The notes beneath the pieces were generated by a model. The model did no database searches, was not told the DNA's origin, and saw only the letters and a program-made list of their open reading frames with translations. This document shows positions 22,607 through 33,877 of a stretch of 64,000 bases of DNA, one piece after another (the first letter of the stretch is position 1; each line of letters opens with the position of its first letter). The stretch comes from Monilinia fructicola (lineage: Eukaryota; Ascomycota; Leotiomycetes; Helotiales; Sclerotiniaceae). The stretch is taken from positions 372,001-436,000 of the forward strand of contig VICG01000012.1 of the NCBI GenBank assembly GCA_008692225.1. The letters are read 5' to 3'. A program made the position numbers and the translations under genes.

Positions 22607-23610
22607 TATCGTCTTGGTGTTGATGTTGGAGTGCGTGAATCAATCAATTTCTTGCCAATTTGATCAGCGAACAACATCGATGTGGTAATAGATCAAAGTA
22701 TCGGGGCCAAAAAGAGCAATCAAGTTGAAAAATATTTAAAAACTCTACACGATTAGGACGGAAATTTTGATGGAATTCACCACGGTACTACTGGTATGAA
22801 AGACCCCCGGCATGTTTCTATGAGATATTATGGAAAACCTTTGATCCTCGTGATAGCAACAAACGCCGTCCTCGAAGGTAAAGGAGTGAAACCCGGATTG
22901 ATTATCACCGCAGGCCACAAAGATGCTTTGACTTCACAGAGATCTCAAATACCGGGTAGTCTTGAATTCTGGATTCTGGATTTTGGATCAATTTTACATC
23001 GCGGAATTCCAAAGTTGCCCTTGAAGGTACCTTGCGATGTACAGGACGATGGCGAAATTGTTACTTCAGTTGATGAAGATCCTCTTCCGAAGGATATTGC
23101 CTCCCAAAAGTCCGAAGCTATCACGAACAGTTTGATTTATGTATAAAAAAGAATACACATGGGAAACAGATGGCAACCATACTATGAGTAGAGTTTGGCT
23201 CTGATCTTGAAATAATCTGTTCAAGCGTGTATTATACGAAACGGGGGAATATGTATGAACCCAAAGTCACAGCAAGTTTCAATACTATAATGCCGCTGTA
23301 ATCAAGAAATATTTGACTAATCTACGGAATTTCCTTGCTAAAGATAGCGAGGTCATTCGGATTCTGAAAAGTGATGATGGTCTCACAACATTGGATTTGG
23401 CTGGTGGCATGCCTGTCAATACTTTAATGTCAGGTCCGGCTGGTGATGTTCGAGACGTTGCGAATATTGAGGCTGAGAAGACAAAATAACAAAATCTGAT
23501 AACTTTAGATGTGGGGGCTGGATCGAGTGGCAGTTCAACTATTTTTGATGGGTCTCCCCGAATATTATCTACTAATAGACGGGCAGGCAACGATGTTGGA
23601 AGTAAGTAAC
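22607..23610 (+). pseudogene. Decayed hydantoinase/oxoprolinase subunit A (HyuA-type) gene
   Basis: Pieces of the HyuA N-terminal and catalytic domains occur in order but in different frames. YRLGVDVG at about 22607 is the ATP-binding start. HHGTT and ATNAVLEGKGVKPGLIIT lie near 22780-22910. A middle piece, VQDDGEIVTSVDED, is at about 23040. NAAVIKKYLTNLRNFL is at about 23289. GGMPVNTLMSGPAGDV, followed after a stop codon by NLITLDVGAGSSGSSTIFDG, is at about 23400-23560. The usual DVGGTNTD and GGTSTD motifs are damaged, stops and frame changes are numerous, and large parts are missing. The enzyme family performs ATP-dependent hydrolysis of 5-oxoproline or hydantoins. I judge it non-functional, because no intron set restores it. 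Confidence 0.75.
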
Positions 23611-23879
23611 CGGGAAGTATGTCTATCAACTCAACCTCGGTCTTCCAAGATGATCTCCAGATATCCTCTGTGAAGCTCTACTCCCAAATATCTATGAAAC
23701 AGCTGCAGTGTCGAGATATTGTATCGAAATCATCGTCAACAATATCAGTTCTGGCAGTGACTTGACAGCTCTTGTGGCGGCTTGTGGAACGGCAGCTACT
23801 AGAGTTTGTGAATTGAATGATCGGTTTCGTTCGAGAGAAGCAGTCGAACAACCATTATAACCTTGAATCCACTAATCCC

Positions 23880-24490
23880 AAAATGTATAGTGTGTAATCA
23901 TGGTTACGCCTGCGATGAACTTCCAAAACGAAGTCGATTGGGCGTTATGAAGCGTTTTGATACACAAATTGCCGATGAAAAAAGCACATTTGCAGACTCT
24001 ACCGGTCATGATGATATGGTCAAGGAGTAGGACCGTATTCCACGACTTGTTTATGAAAAAGGTCAATGGGAAACTGATATTTGGTTTCAACGGCAGTTCT
24101 CCAGAAGCCGAAACAGTGATCAATGTTCTATCTTTCCGTTGCCCCGTTGGATATTATCTATTTGCTGCATTTGATCCTTACTGTGTCATCAACTTCTCCA
24201 TTTCACGATCACTTCGAAGTAACAAGGTGGGAAAATGATGCCAGGAGAAACCAGGAATGGACGCTCCTAAACCGCAGTGGTCGAAAGATCCTTACGCTCC
24301 TTATATAGGCTGGAGTATGTACAACAGCGGTACAAGGAGAAGAGGGAAACGCGGGGTTGAAATTGAGAATAATAGTCTCAAAAAAAACAAGAGGAAACTG
24401 CTACCTCAGCCTTCTCAAATGAATTCGTTAGTTTGCACTGCAGTACCTCATTATGCACTAGAACTATATCAAACTTCAACATTGCAATGA
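23880..24490 (+). pseudogene. Decayed gene of unidentified family
   Basis: Protein-like stretches appear in successive frames: VMKRFDTQIADEKSTFADS and TGHDDMVKE (stop) DRIPRL-VYEKGQWETDIWFQ at about 23945-24090, then DHFEVTRWENDAR at about 24203-24245, then MDAPKPQWSKDPYAPYIGWS at 24257 onward with a basic tail. The order and composition (Trp-, Asp- and Tyr-rich) suggest one former protein cut by an in-frame TAG and frame changes. I do not recognise it. It directly follows the HyuA remnant and could be part of the same decayed locus or an unrelated neighbour. Confidence 0.5.
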
Positions 24491-24874
24491 CTTTCGAATG
24501 GTAAAATGGCAACTAACCTCTACGACAAATCCTACACAAGGCACCCTGACCGTATGAATACAAATTTTCCGTTGCTGTTGGGTACAATTAGGATCATTTG
24601 AGAATAAGTATTCATTCATAGATCATAATATATAGTACTTCGTAGATACTCTTCCTCTCCGGTTACGCGAAAATGCTGGAGAGAGATTTCAAGATTACAT
24701 AATGAACAGTAAAAAGTAGGAGAGCCCCACATGTCCCGACATCTGCCGAGCCTGACTCTGAACCCGACAAAAATTAAAACCTCCCAAAATAACGTCAGCG
24801 CCATAGACCACACAAAAAGAACAAAAAAAAGTCAAAAAACTTGGGACATGAGATTCGAAGAATCCTCTTGTGAA

Positions 24875-24960
24875 CTCTCTGACGGGGAGTCGAACCCCGG
24901 TCTCCCGCGCTTTGCCGTTTTAATGACAAGCGGAAATCATGACCGTTAGACCATCAAAGA
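24875..24960 (-). tRNA. tRNA-Asp (anticodon GTC) with 14-nt intron
   Basis: Read on the minus strand, the 5' acceptor strand is TCTTTGA, pairing with TCAGAGA near the 3' end (one G-T pair), plus discriminator G. The D arm GTC/GAT encloses AACGG. The anticodon arm TCCGC/GCGGG carries loop TTGTCAC with anticodon GTC (plus strand 24925-24927). The T arm is CCGGGGTTCGACTCCCCG-like. A 14-nt intron (TTAAAACGGCAAAG, plus strand 24910-24923) sits exactly one base after the anticodon, between positions 37 and 38, the canonical site for nuclear tRNA introns. The mature length is 72 nt. Box A and box B are intact, so it looks functional. Confidence 0.9.
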
Positions 24961-27900
24961 TGTTTGCTGATTTGTTGTGACCAGAGTAGTAGTCACAATA
25001 TATATAATATTCACTTGTAGCTTGTTTGGTGGGAGGATAATGTGGGTGTGTGGGGTGATGGGCTCGCTTACTGAACTCAACCAGAGGTGTTGTCGTTTAG
25101 TTCACGCTATTCAATTGGTGTAAAGAGGTTACCCCTTAATTGCGTTTGCAGAATCTATTCAGTGCGAAATGGCGGCATTATCCAAGAGAACTTTCGCAAG
25201 TAACCTTATAACATTTCATTTTCAAATGTGTTTTAAAGGTATACTTGCTGTTCACTTTTGATGATTCCGTCGAGAGTCGCTTCGATTAGGTTGCTAGTTC
25301 AGGTTTCGATTATTTCTAATTTGGTCTACATACTTCGAATGATCTCTTAGATTTCCATCGGATTTTGTTTCTCGATCCAAGAGCTGGTTTGAGTATATTG
25401 GCAGTACACTTTGCTACTATGGTTATGAGAAAAGAGCAGATTCGAGAAAGTTATTTTCTATGAATAATTAGCTTCGATTCTTTGACTTGATGAAATCGAT
25501 TTTGAGAAGCATTCATCTTTTACAGTTGACTATTGACTCATTCTTTTGAAGCTATTGTATTAGCTCTTTACGTGAGATGTCGGTGATTGGGACCATTTGG
25601 GTGTTCGATGTTGCCGGTTCATTCTTAGTAGTCATTTGATGGTATTTACGGGATAGTGCCGTATTGATCCATCCTATCACAACAAAGTACGGGTTCCAAA
25701 GCGGATGAAATGATACTTGAGTTGAATTAGCGCCGGTACATCATACTTTTACTGGAGCTAGATAACATCAGTGCCGACTCCGAACCACTAACCACTAGAC
25801 CTTCTTAACTACATGCTGCTTGTATTCATAGTTTGGACTTAAGCAATAGCTGTAGCTTTTAGATCTTCACACCAAGAAAGGAAATTGTTAACTATCCTAG
25901 CACGGACCATCCTGAATAACTATAAGTATGGCTCCTTCTCCCTCGGAATTCCTCCTTTTCTTTTTCATACAGATCTACCAAGTCGAGGCCTCGAGTAATA
26001 CGCTATGAACATACCAAATCCAGTGATACTTTGAGTGTCTCTTTTCGAAGAATCTACCAAGTCCCCTGATATTTCGAGTGGTTCATGCGGATATACCAGG
26101 CCAAGCGCTACTTTGAGTGATTTTGAATCTAATCTACCAAGTCCACGGACACTTTGAAGCTTTATCGTCTCCGAAATTCTTCTAGGTCTGTCGCTACTTC
26201 GAGTGATTATTTTCTACCTAATCTTTTGTTAATCTTCGAGCTCCCGGTATCACACTGCCTCCGTGGTAGCTCACCCCTACTTTTCATTGCAGATGCTAGT
26301 TTACTGGTCCTGTGAAGAAGAGTTATCTTCCCTCCTAGCGTGCCTTTCATCCACGTCCCCTTCTTTACACTTCTTGGTTCCCTTCTTCATACTATCTTTC
26401 TATATCTTCACACCCTCTCCCTCATCACGTATACATCCTGTTCCTAAAAGCCATGGCCCTCTTCTTCCCTTCTCTTTCCTATCCTTGGTCACCGTCAGCA
26501 CTCCTTCCATCTTCTTTCTCGTTCTTTCCTTGAATTCCTCTCCTTAATTCCGAATTCCAAACAAAATAGAAACAGACTTTACCCACGCCTTTGGTCATAC
26601 AAAAGTAAGCAGTGAGTCATTTTTGACTTTTTGATCAAAAGCGAACGTGAACTCAAGAACGGAGCAATAGTATTTCCGAGCGATTTAAAGCTCGAAAATC
26701 CCAAGAAAGATATTCCTATACAATAATACATCAGAGAAGGAAACATAATTGCTAATCATCACCTGATCTTCATCCAAAGAAGCATTGACTAAACAGATAA
26801 TCCGACGATCTCATGCTTGCGACTTCATGTTTACCTGCAGGAGAGGTCAGTTAGTGAGTTAATAATTAATCTTTTCATTCTTCTGACTGGCGAGAGCTTA
26901 CAGTAATCATCGTACTAGTCTTCCAAAAGCTTTCGCTGAAGGTGATCTAACAAGAAGCGAAATACGGCATGTTTATCCACGTTGCTGGTTTCACTGGTAC
27001 CCTCGGTCCCGGGGCAACTAGATGGTCAAGTACGATATCGACAAAGAAAGATGGTGGAAATTTTGAGGAATCATTGTATGCAGTGATGAAAATGTAACCT
27101 TGCGTCTTGTAATCTGCTAAAATGCTTAAAATACGCATCAAAAGATAATATCTGGGCCTTCGTTGTGACTTCCCCGTTTTAAGGGGATCGTCGTCAGCTT
27201 AGAGCTTGGTCACTACTATATATGAAAGCTTTGGACCCTGGGAAACATTTCACCTGGTAAGGAAGATTTGCTTGCATAATTTTCATTATCACTTTGTGAG
27301 AAATCTGAAGTATTATAGCGTACCCAGTCGTAGAAAGACTTGATGTAGATGTATTACCAACTAGCAGTAAGGAGTCTATGTAATGATTTCTGCCAATAGA
27401 ACCCAAAATACAATAAATCTTTAGTGACCAGTTCGTTGAGAGAACTATAAAACGTATATATTTCCGGAAGATGGAGTTCCCCTTATGCAAAAATATTGTA
27501 TCATCAGGAGATTGAACTGTCTTTGCACGCGCAACTATCTTACGAACATTATGTCCGATTTTGTGAATCTTGTTTTTGAAGTCAATAAATTTTTGGGGGA
27601 GGAAGGAGGGGCTTCGACAAGAACCCTTCGATAAACAGGACGATCGGTCACCTGTTTGTTCCACGAATTCCCGATCGATATACTGCAAATCATTCCATTG
27701 AAGCAAGCAAATGTGAGTCCGGGAAGAGTCCTGGGAAACTCTTTGCTTCCTGGGGTATAGATGAAACTAATTACAGGATTCTTGGAAGAGACATCTATCA
27801 TGATGAACTTGATGTAGACGGCATGGAAATTGGAGATGATTAGTACCATATTGAGACAATTTCAGAACGTGAGAGCAAACCAGATGGGCAAAAACTAGAC

Positions 27901-30273
27901 ACCACCTATACCTATCTAGGTGGAAAGGGTACAGAACCTGGAAGCGACTCACGAGTTTCAGCAGCAAATCATAGGCAGGGACGTCTTCATGAGGAGTGTG
28001 TTTTGCCCCATTTATCAAACCAAACATACAGTAAGAGTGTCCAACTTCGAGATTGGTAAGAGCTTTCTGTGATGGAAATCAATGATTCTGGTTAGCATAA
28101 TTGGTGAGGTAGAAACGATTTAGGAATTTCAAGTAGAGAACTATGGCCGGGAATCCTCTATGTTTAAATTGCAATGATCAAGGTGAAGAAAGACAGGATG
28201 CGCTGAGGTAAATCCTCATGTCACTGCAAGAACAAGCTTCAATATTTTATACCGTTCATACCAGGGTACGTTCATCATACAATTGGTAACCCTCATCATT
28301 AAATTAGCACTTGGTATTATAAATTTGATGCATCTTTCTCTTTCAATCGTACAATCCTTAATCGCAAACTATTTTCCAGTGGTACTGGGTTCATCTATAT
28401 CTTGAAATGCTTACCAAAGCCCTTTTAACGGATAAATCGTGACGCAATATTTCGAGCATCTGTGAAAAAGGGATGAGTTCCGGAATTTAAGGTATATACT
28501 CCCAGATAATTAGGGCTTCAAGGGGCTACCTATCCTCTTTGGACGTACATAAAACATACTGTATATAAATAGGCTTTGATATTGCTGAATACAAGTAGGA
28601 TGGGTGCTGACTACACACTTGTTTATATAAAAAGAACATCTAACCTAGCGGTAATGCTGTCAACCAGTTAATAAGTGTATACCTTGATGGTGATCTTGTA
28701 CTAAGTAGAGGCATAATCATTGAAGGAATACCAGTAGATTGCCAATTCTTTTGGTTTATATTTCATTTTTGGAGCTCGGAGTAACTCCAACTGACACTAA
28801 AACCCAAGTGTTTCACTGGGTCAGCCACCTCTATCACTAGATATCTCCGTGACTGTAAATTTGGCATTGATATCACCGTTTTTCCAGACATGCACTTCTT
28901 CTTCATGTCAATAAGAATAGCACTTAAGATATCTACTGCATGGTGATACGCTAGTCCCCCAATACAGTGCAGGATATGCATGCACAGGAAAGGCTATTTT
29001 CGTTGCCACTGGGCTAGACCAGATACTGTCCATTGATATATTCCAACGAGAAGTAAAATTTACCGAAGTCTTGATTTCGGACGAGAGGTGAGCTCGTGTA
29101 AGGATTGAACAATTGTCATTTCCTGAACGAGTGATGTAAAGTGCTGGGGACAATGCAGTGGAAGGTAAGATGAGTCATCTCCGTCTTGGTTGAGATCGGG
29201 CTGAAGAAAGAGACTGTACGTTCTGCAGCGACGGCAAGAGAAGTTCAAAAGAAAGTCTGATAAAGGTGTTTGGCTATTCCATCGTGCACCACGAACCTAG
29301 AGTAATCCCCCTCAACTCCTCGAACGATAGCTCATGCTAGTCTACTCGCCTATCCCTATCACCGTGTGAGCAACCGAGCTGGGGAACAAGCTGATAAGAA
29401 AAGCAGAGCAATATCTCTCAGGGTATAACATCAATACAGAGGATCATCAAGCACCTTCAGAAATTCCCGACTACGAACAGAAGCCGAGTACGAAAACGCC
29501 GTTCATGATACCGTGAAACTTTACACCTGGACACGAACGACGTTGCCAAACAGATTCTGCGAGAGCGGCCATCCACCCCGCATCAAAACCTAGACCACGA
29601 TCCCGAACCAAGATTCGCACCGTCCAAGCCGATGCGCGCCAGAATCACAGCACGGAAATATGTATGAAGAATCATGGATCGATCACCCGCGACAAGACTC
29701 GCCTAGGAAATAACGGTCGTGTCACTCGGCCAGGTGGAACCATCCCGTCATCCGACAAGTGACTGCAACTTAACCCAACTCAATCCAACCCAAGCACCAC
29801 GAGGGGAATATACGAAAAGCCCATCGATTGTACCCTTGATCTAGACCCAAAACCACTCACACAGAGAGAGACACTTACACTTGCGCCATTACACCCCCAA
29901 TTATCTCAAACACGTTAGAAACGCCAGAAACGCTCCTTAGAACCATCGCTCAGCTCCTAAATCATTAAACCGAGAATTCAACTCTCCAACCCCATACTCA
30001 ATCTACACCACAAACCCAAAACAAGCCTCATCTCCAATATAAAACAGTCATATGATTCGAGGTACAATATCGATATGTGTATACAGTATGATATTGTGTA
30101 AAAATAATCTACTCAAATTCATGGATCCGAGAACATCTAAACTCCTCGCTAATGGTATCATATAAATTGAACAAACAGCCAAATCCCCTGTATTCCCGAT
30201 TCCTAATTACCCATTCCATTTCCAGCTCCAGTTGCAGTTCCAATTCCTAATCCCAATCCATACCCCGAACTCC
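24961..30273. other. 5.3-kb region without a supported gene
   Basis: It contains a degenerate repeat at 25976-26210. Between 27190 and 29250 several open pieces of 60-170 codons lie on the minus strand in mixed frames, but I could not join them into a protein I recognise; they may be remnants. From 29280 to 29800 the sequence is richer in G and C than the surroundings but lacks a long frame. No RNA gene was found other than the tRNA at its left end. Confidence 0.4.
25976..26210. repeat. Degenerate tandem repeat of about 40 bp
   Basis: Six copies of a pattern like taccaagtcc....actttgagtg begin near 25976, 26012, 26055, 26094, 26135 and 26182, with spacings of 36-47 bp. Conserved cores are (t)ctaccaagtc and (a)ctttgagtga/tttcgagtg. 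The copies have drifted but keep order and orientation. Confidence 0.65.
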
Positions 30274-32400
30274 TCACAACTCTTCCTCTTCCCCATCAAC
30301 GCCCTCCCCACCCCCCTCAATAGTCTCCAGCAGACTATCATCCCCACTACCACCACTCAAACTCGTGCTCCTCGCCCAGCCATAGCCCTCCGCAAATCCA
30401 TCATCCCTAACACACTTCTCCAAACTCAACCCTTCACTCAGCACCCACCGACGAACCATCTCCTTATCCACTCTAACCCTATATCCCTTCGCCCCCTTCG
30501 CAGTTTTTGCCCCCGCACCCCTCTTCCCCTCCACCTTCTCCACAACACCCATTGATCTGAGAACACCGAGGACATCTTCTACAGCTATCCATGTACCCTT
30601 ACTAATCGCTTCAACCGTCGTAACACCACAATTATTCTCCGAAGGTGGAGTGGCCGGTAATTTTGGAGCTTTTGCTTTTGGTGTAATGGGGGCAGGAGTG
30701 GGAGGCTGAGAAACAGATTGAGGTTGCATACCAACCCCCTTCATACCCTTTCTCCAACCCTTTCCCATTCCCTTCCCAGAAGGCTTTTTGATGGGTTTTG
30801 GAGCTGGTTCTTGAACAACTACCTCTTCTTCCTCTTCCTCCTCCACATTATCCATCACAGTATCATCACCCTCTTCTAATTCCAACAAGTGCCTTGCGAT
30901 TTCCCCTCCCCAAAACCTCCCATATCCTCTCTTACCCAACTCACTGATTGGTTTCTCTGGACCACCAAGTAAACCCTCTCTCCTACTAATCTCATAACTG
31001 CATCCGATCAAAATACTTCCCAAACCTTTCTTTTGCCAAGGAGGAAAAACCAAGATACAAGCGAGATTATTGTTATCCCAGGACATTTTTTCTTTTGAGA
31101 AGAATCCGATAATTTGGTTTTCACCCGTCGGAAGATCTTTGTGAACAAGGAGGAAGTAATTGAAAGATTGGACATCGTAGAATACTGACTTATTGTCGAG
31201 GAAAAGTTTTGCGAAAAGGGAGAGAGATTGTGAGAATGTCTGTGGAAGATATCATATTAGTCCAATATTCACCATAATTGACAAAACAAGGAAGATGAAT
31301 AAACAGAACTTACACCCTCAACCTCCCCATCCACTTCCCAGACACTCCACTCTCCAGCCTCATCATGTTCATAAACACAATTTCCTGGCACAGTACCCTT
31401 TCTTTCACAACATTCCCTATGCTTCGCCATCTCACCCCCACTAACACTATATCCAAAGCACCAGTTGCAGACATACAATCTATCAACTTGTAAAGCTTTT
31501 GCTCCCTTTGCGTCTCTGTCTTTTCCACCTTTAGTACTCTTCCCACTTTTACTACTCTTTCCACTTCTACTACTCTTTCCACTTCCCTGACTCCCACCTG
31601 TCGAATTATGCTCCAAATTTCCATTCCCAACGATTTCCTTGGGATAAAAAACTCGAATACCAAGTCTTAAATGCCAAATCCCCAAAAACAACTTCATCAA
31701 TGTTCCTCTCCCTTTCTCCCTCCTTTTCCTCATCATCTCGTGCGCCTCTCCTTTCCTTCGCTTGAGAAGGTGAACTCATCTCATCCCCCAATCCCACATC
31801 AACTTCAATGATATCACCATCTATATCCCCCTCAGATTCTTCAGTGGGAGGCGAAGGTAATGAGTTCTCCATACTAACTGTCACTTCTCTTTCCCTGGTT
31901 CTCTCTCTAGTTGTTTCCCTCACAATTGATTCTCTGCCAGGTGTACCCGTAACAATCATCTCTCCATTAACCCGACTTGTTGCGCTCATTCTTCTGCGCT
32001 TGGGTGTGTTCGTGTGTTCTTGTTCTCGACTGTGCGTCATGTCGCCCGTTGTAGTTCCATTGACAATGTTCCCAGAGTTTCTACCTTCGCGGTTTTCCTC
32101 TCCAGAATCAATATCCAAAGCCTTTCTCTTCTTCCCTTGCGGATGAGGACTCCTTGTAATACCAAATTCCGCCAACCCCCTTTGTCTCTTCTCCCCGGTA
32201 CTCGTTCTCCTTGACCCCTCAACCTCAACCCCATTTGAACCCACCATCATTGTAGTTGTTGTCGTCGTGGTAGTTTGTACTGTAATAGTATTTGGAGAAT
32301 GATTGACATTCGTATTTGTATTTGGACTTGCATGCGCAATCGCATGTGTATCGCGGGAACCAGCTCTGCGCTCTCGATTTCGCAAGGTTCGTGCAGGCAT
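30274..32400 (-). CDS. MYST-family histone acetyltransferase (one +1 frame break)
   Basis: Exons are 32400-31314 and 31239-30274, with a 74-nt intron; 683 residues if one extra base is ignored in the run at 31646-31651 (between FKTWYSSF and YPKE). MYST hallmarks are present: the VVFGDLAFKTWY entry, a C2HC zinc finger (CNWC at about 311-314, His 327, Cys 330), NNLACILVFPPWQKKGLGS with catalytic Cys423 and the acetyl-CoA loop, and GGPEKPISELG with catalytic Glu457; the 34-residue Cys-Glu spacing equals that of Esa1. It transfers acetyl to histone lysines. The long N-terminus (about 240 residues) is Arg/Ser/Thr-rich and disordered, and a Gly-Ser-Lys insert precedes the zinc finger. An acidic run (VEEEEEEEVVV) lies after the catalytic core. 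The divergence suggests a Sas2-like rather than Esa1-like member, which is an inference. Confidence 0.88.
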
Positions 32401-33170
32401 TGTGCTTTCCGCTCTCTCCTTGTAAACTCTCTGTAACTTTTTCTTGTGTTGTCTCTGTGAATTTGATGCGATTGCGATTAAAATGGGCGTTTCGTTTCGT
32501 TTCGTTCTGTTTCGTTCTGTTTCGTTTCCATGCCCTTCGCACCTATGAGGCAGATGAGGTAAAAGCAAGTAATAAAAACTACTTCAACCTCAACCTGAAT
32601 TTCCCAATTTCGATTTCAATCTCACTTTAAATGTCTCTTGCACCATCAATTGAAATCGAAAGACTATATATATCCCACACCAGTAGATCCCGCAATGAAT
32701 TGTCCGCAACAAAACCGTACGCGGTGCGCTTGAATGTCTATCGTAAACAAAACGCGATACAGCAAAATGCCGTATTCTGTCACTGTGCATGCAGTTGGTC
32801 CCTGTAACTACAACCTGACACCACCACCGTAGCCCTTTCCCTCACTGTTATCAACCGCCAAGCTGAATATCGCCAAACCCACCACGTAAACTTTGATCGC
32901 GAAGATTATATCTGCAATGATGAAGAGGTAATATCAATATCTGTCTTGCAACGAAACCGTTCTTGTAACTGCGTTTAATGCTCGTGATTATGTTGGTGTG
33001 CGTGGCGACCAATTGAACACTCGTAGGTAAGGAGGATTATGTTCCAAGTTCCCTGATGATCGCGATAAGGTTGATATATCTCCGTACTGATTTATAGATC
33101 TATTAGCGTAAATGCTCGATTCAAGTGTAATTAATATTAGCTAGGTAATATTTTAGAGTAAATGAATTAT

Positions 33171-33350
33171 ATGATATTATATGATTTTATATGATATTAT
33201 ATGATATGATATGATACTATTTAATATTCTATGATTTTATCTAATATCCTATGATTTTATCTAATATTTTATGATTTTATCTAATATTATATAATACTAT
33301 ACGATATTATATAATATCATATGATTTTATATGATTTTATATGATATTAT
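33171..33350. repeat. 10-bp periodic AT-rich minisatellite (18 units)
   Basis: Eighteen consecutive decamers keep perfect 10-bp register: ATGATATTAT, ATGATTTTAT, CTAATATnnT and close variants. The middle part alternates ATGATTTTAT and CTAATATnnT, giving a 20-bp higher-order unit. No length changes break the register. Confidence 0.9.
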
Positions 33351-33555
33351 ATCATCGCACGCTCTATTATATATATCAGATGCGGGATACATCATACATC
33401 ATAGAGGACCTAGGTACATCATACATTATTTCACCCAGTACACTTCATACATCTCGAAAAAAATAGCATTATAGGTATAGAAAGATATTTCTAGGTAATC
33501 ATCATCAGCCAGCCAACGCCTGCATACAATATTATATCATGCAAAAGCATGGCAT

Positions 33556-33590
33556 GCAAAATGCAAAATGCAAAATGCAAAATGCAAAAT
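33556..33590. repeat. GCAAAAT heptamer array (5 copies)
   Basis: Five perfect GCAAAAT units, followed by a partial gcaaa. Read on the minus strand the unit is ATTTTGC. The array is short and noncoding. Confidence 0.95.
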
Positions 33591-33877
33591 GCAAAGAGAG
33601 ATATAAGTTAGGTGTAGAAAGACAAGGTGAAACTAATGTCGCAGCGGGATGTCCATCTCTCCATGTTCTAACTACAACATCGGATGTAGTCTTCGCATTC
33701 AAAAGGAAGAAATCCCATGTCGGGGAAGAGAGGTAATGGAGCAAAGCAAGTATGATTATGAAGTGCCATCAAATCAAGACGTTCCTCTTCCTTCACTATC
33801 CCAGGCTACAATTCGCATTGGCACCGAAATTTGTATACATCTTCGAAAGCCTTTCCTTTCACTTCCCAATTCCCATC

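Larger units (their letters stand above)
32401..33877. other. Intergenic with AT minisatellite and heptamer repeat
   Basis: This is the upstream region of the MYST gene and the downstream region of RPN3. It includes a ttcgtttcgtttcgttctg repeat at about 32490-32527 in the leader of the MYST gene, a 10-bp periodic AT array at 33171-33350 and a GCAAAAT array at 33556-33590. No gene is seen. Confidence 0.6.

Noticed and set aside
27194..28027. Three overlapping minus-strand frames of 86-170 codons
   Set aside because: They overlap in different frames, with no conserved motif and no coherent splice model.
31808..32630. Plus-strand frames of 60-112 codons
   Set aside because: These are antisense shadows of the MYST gene N-terminus and its leader.
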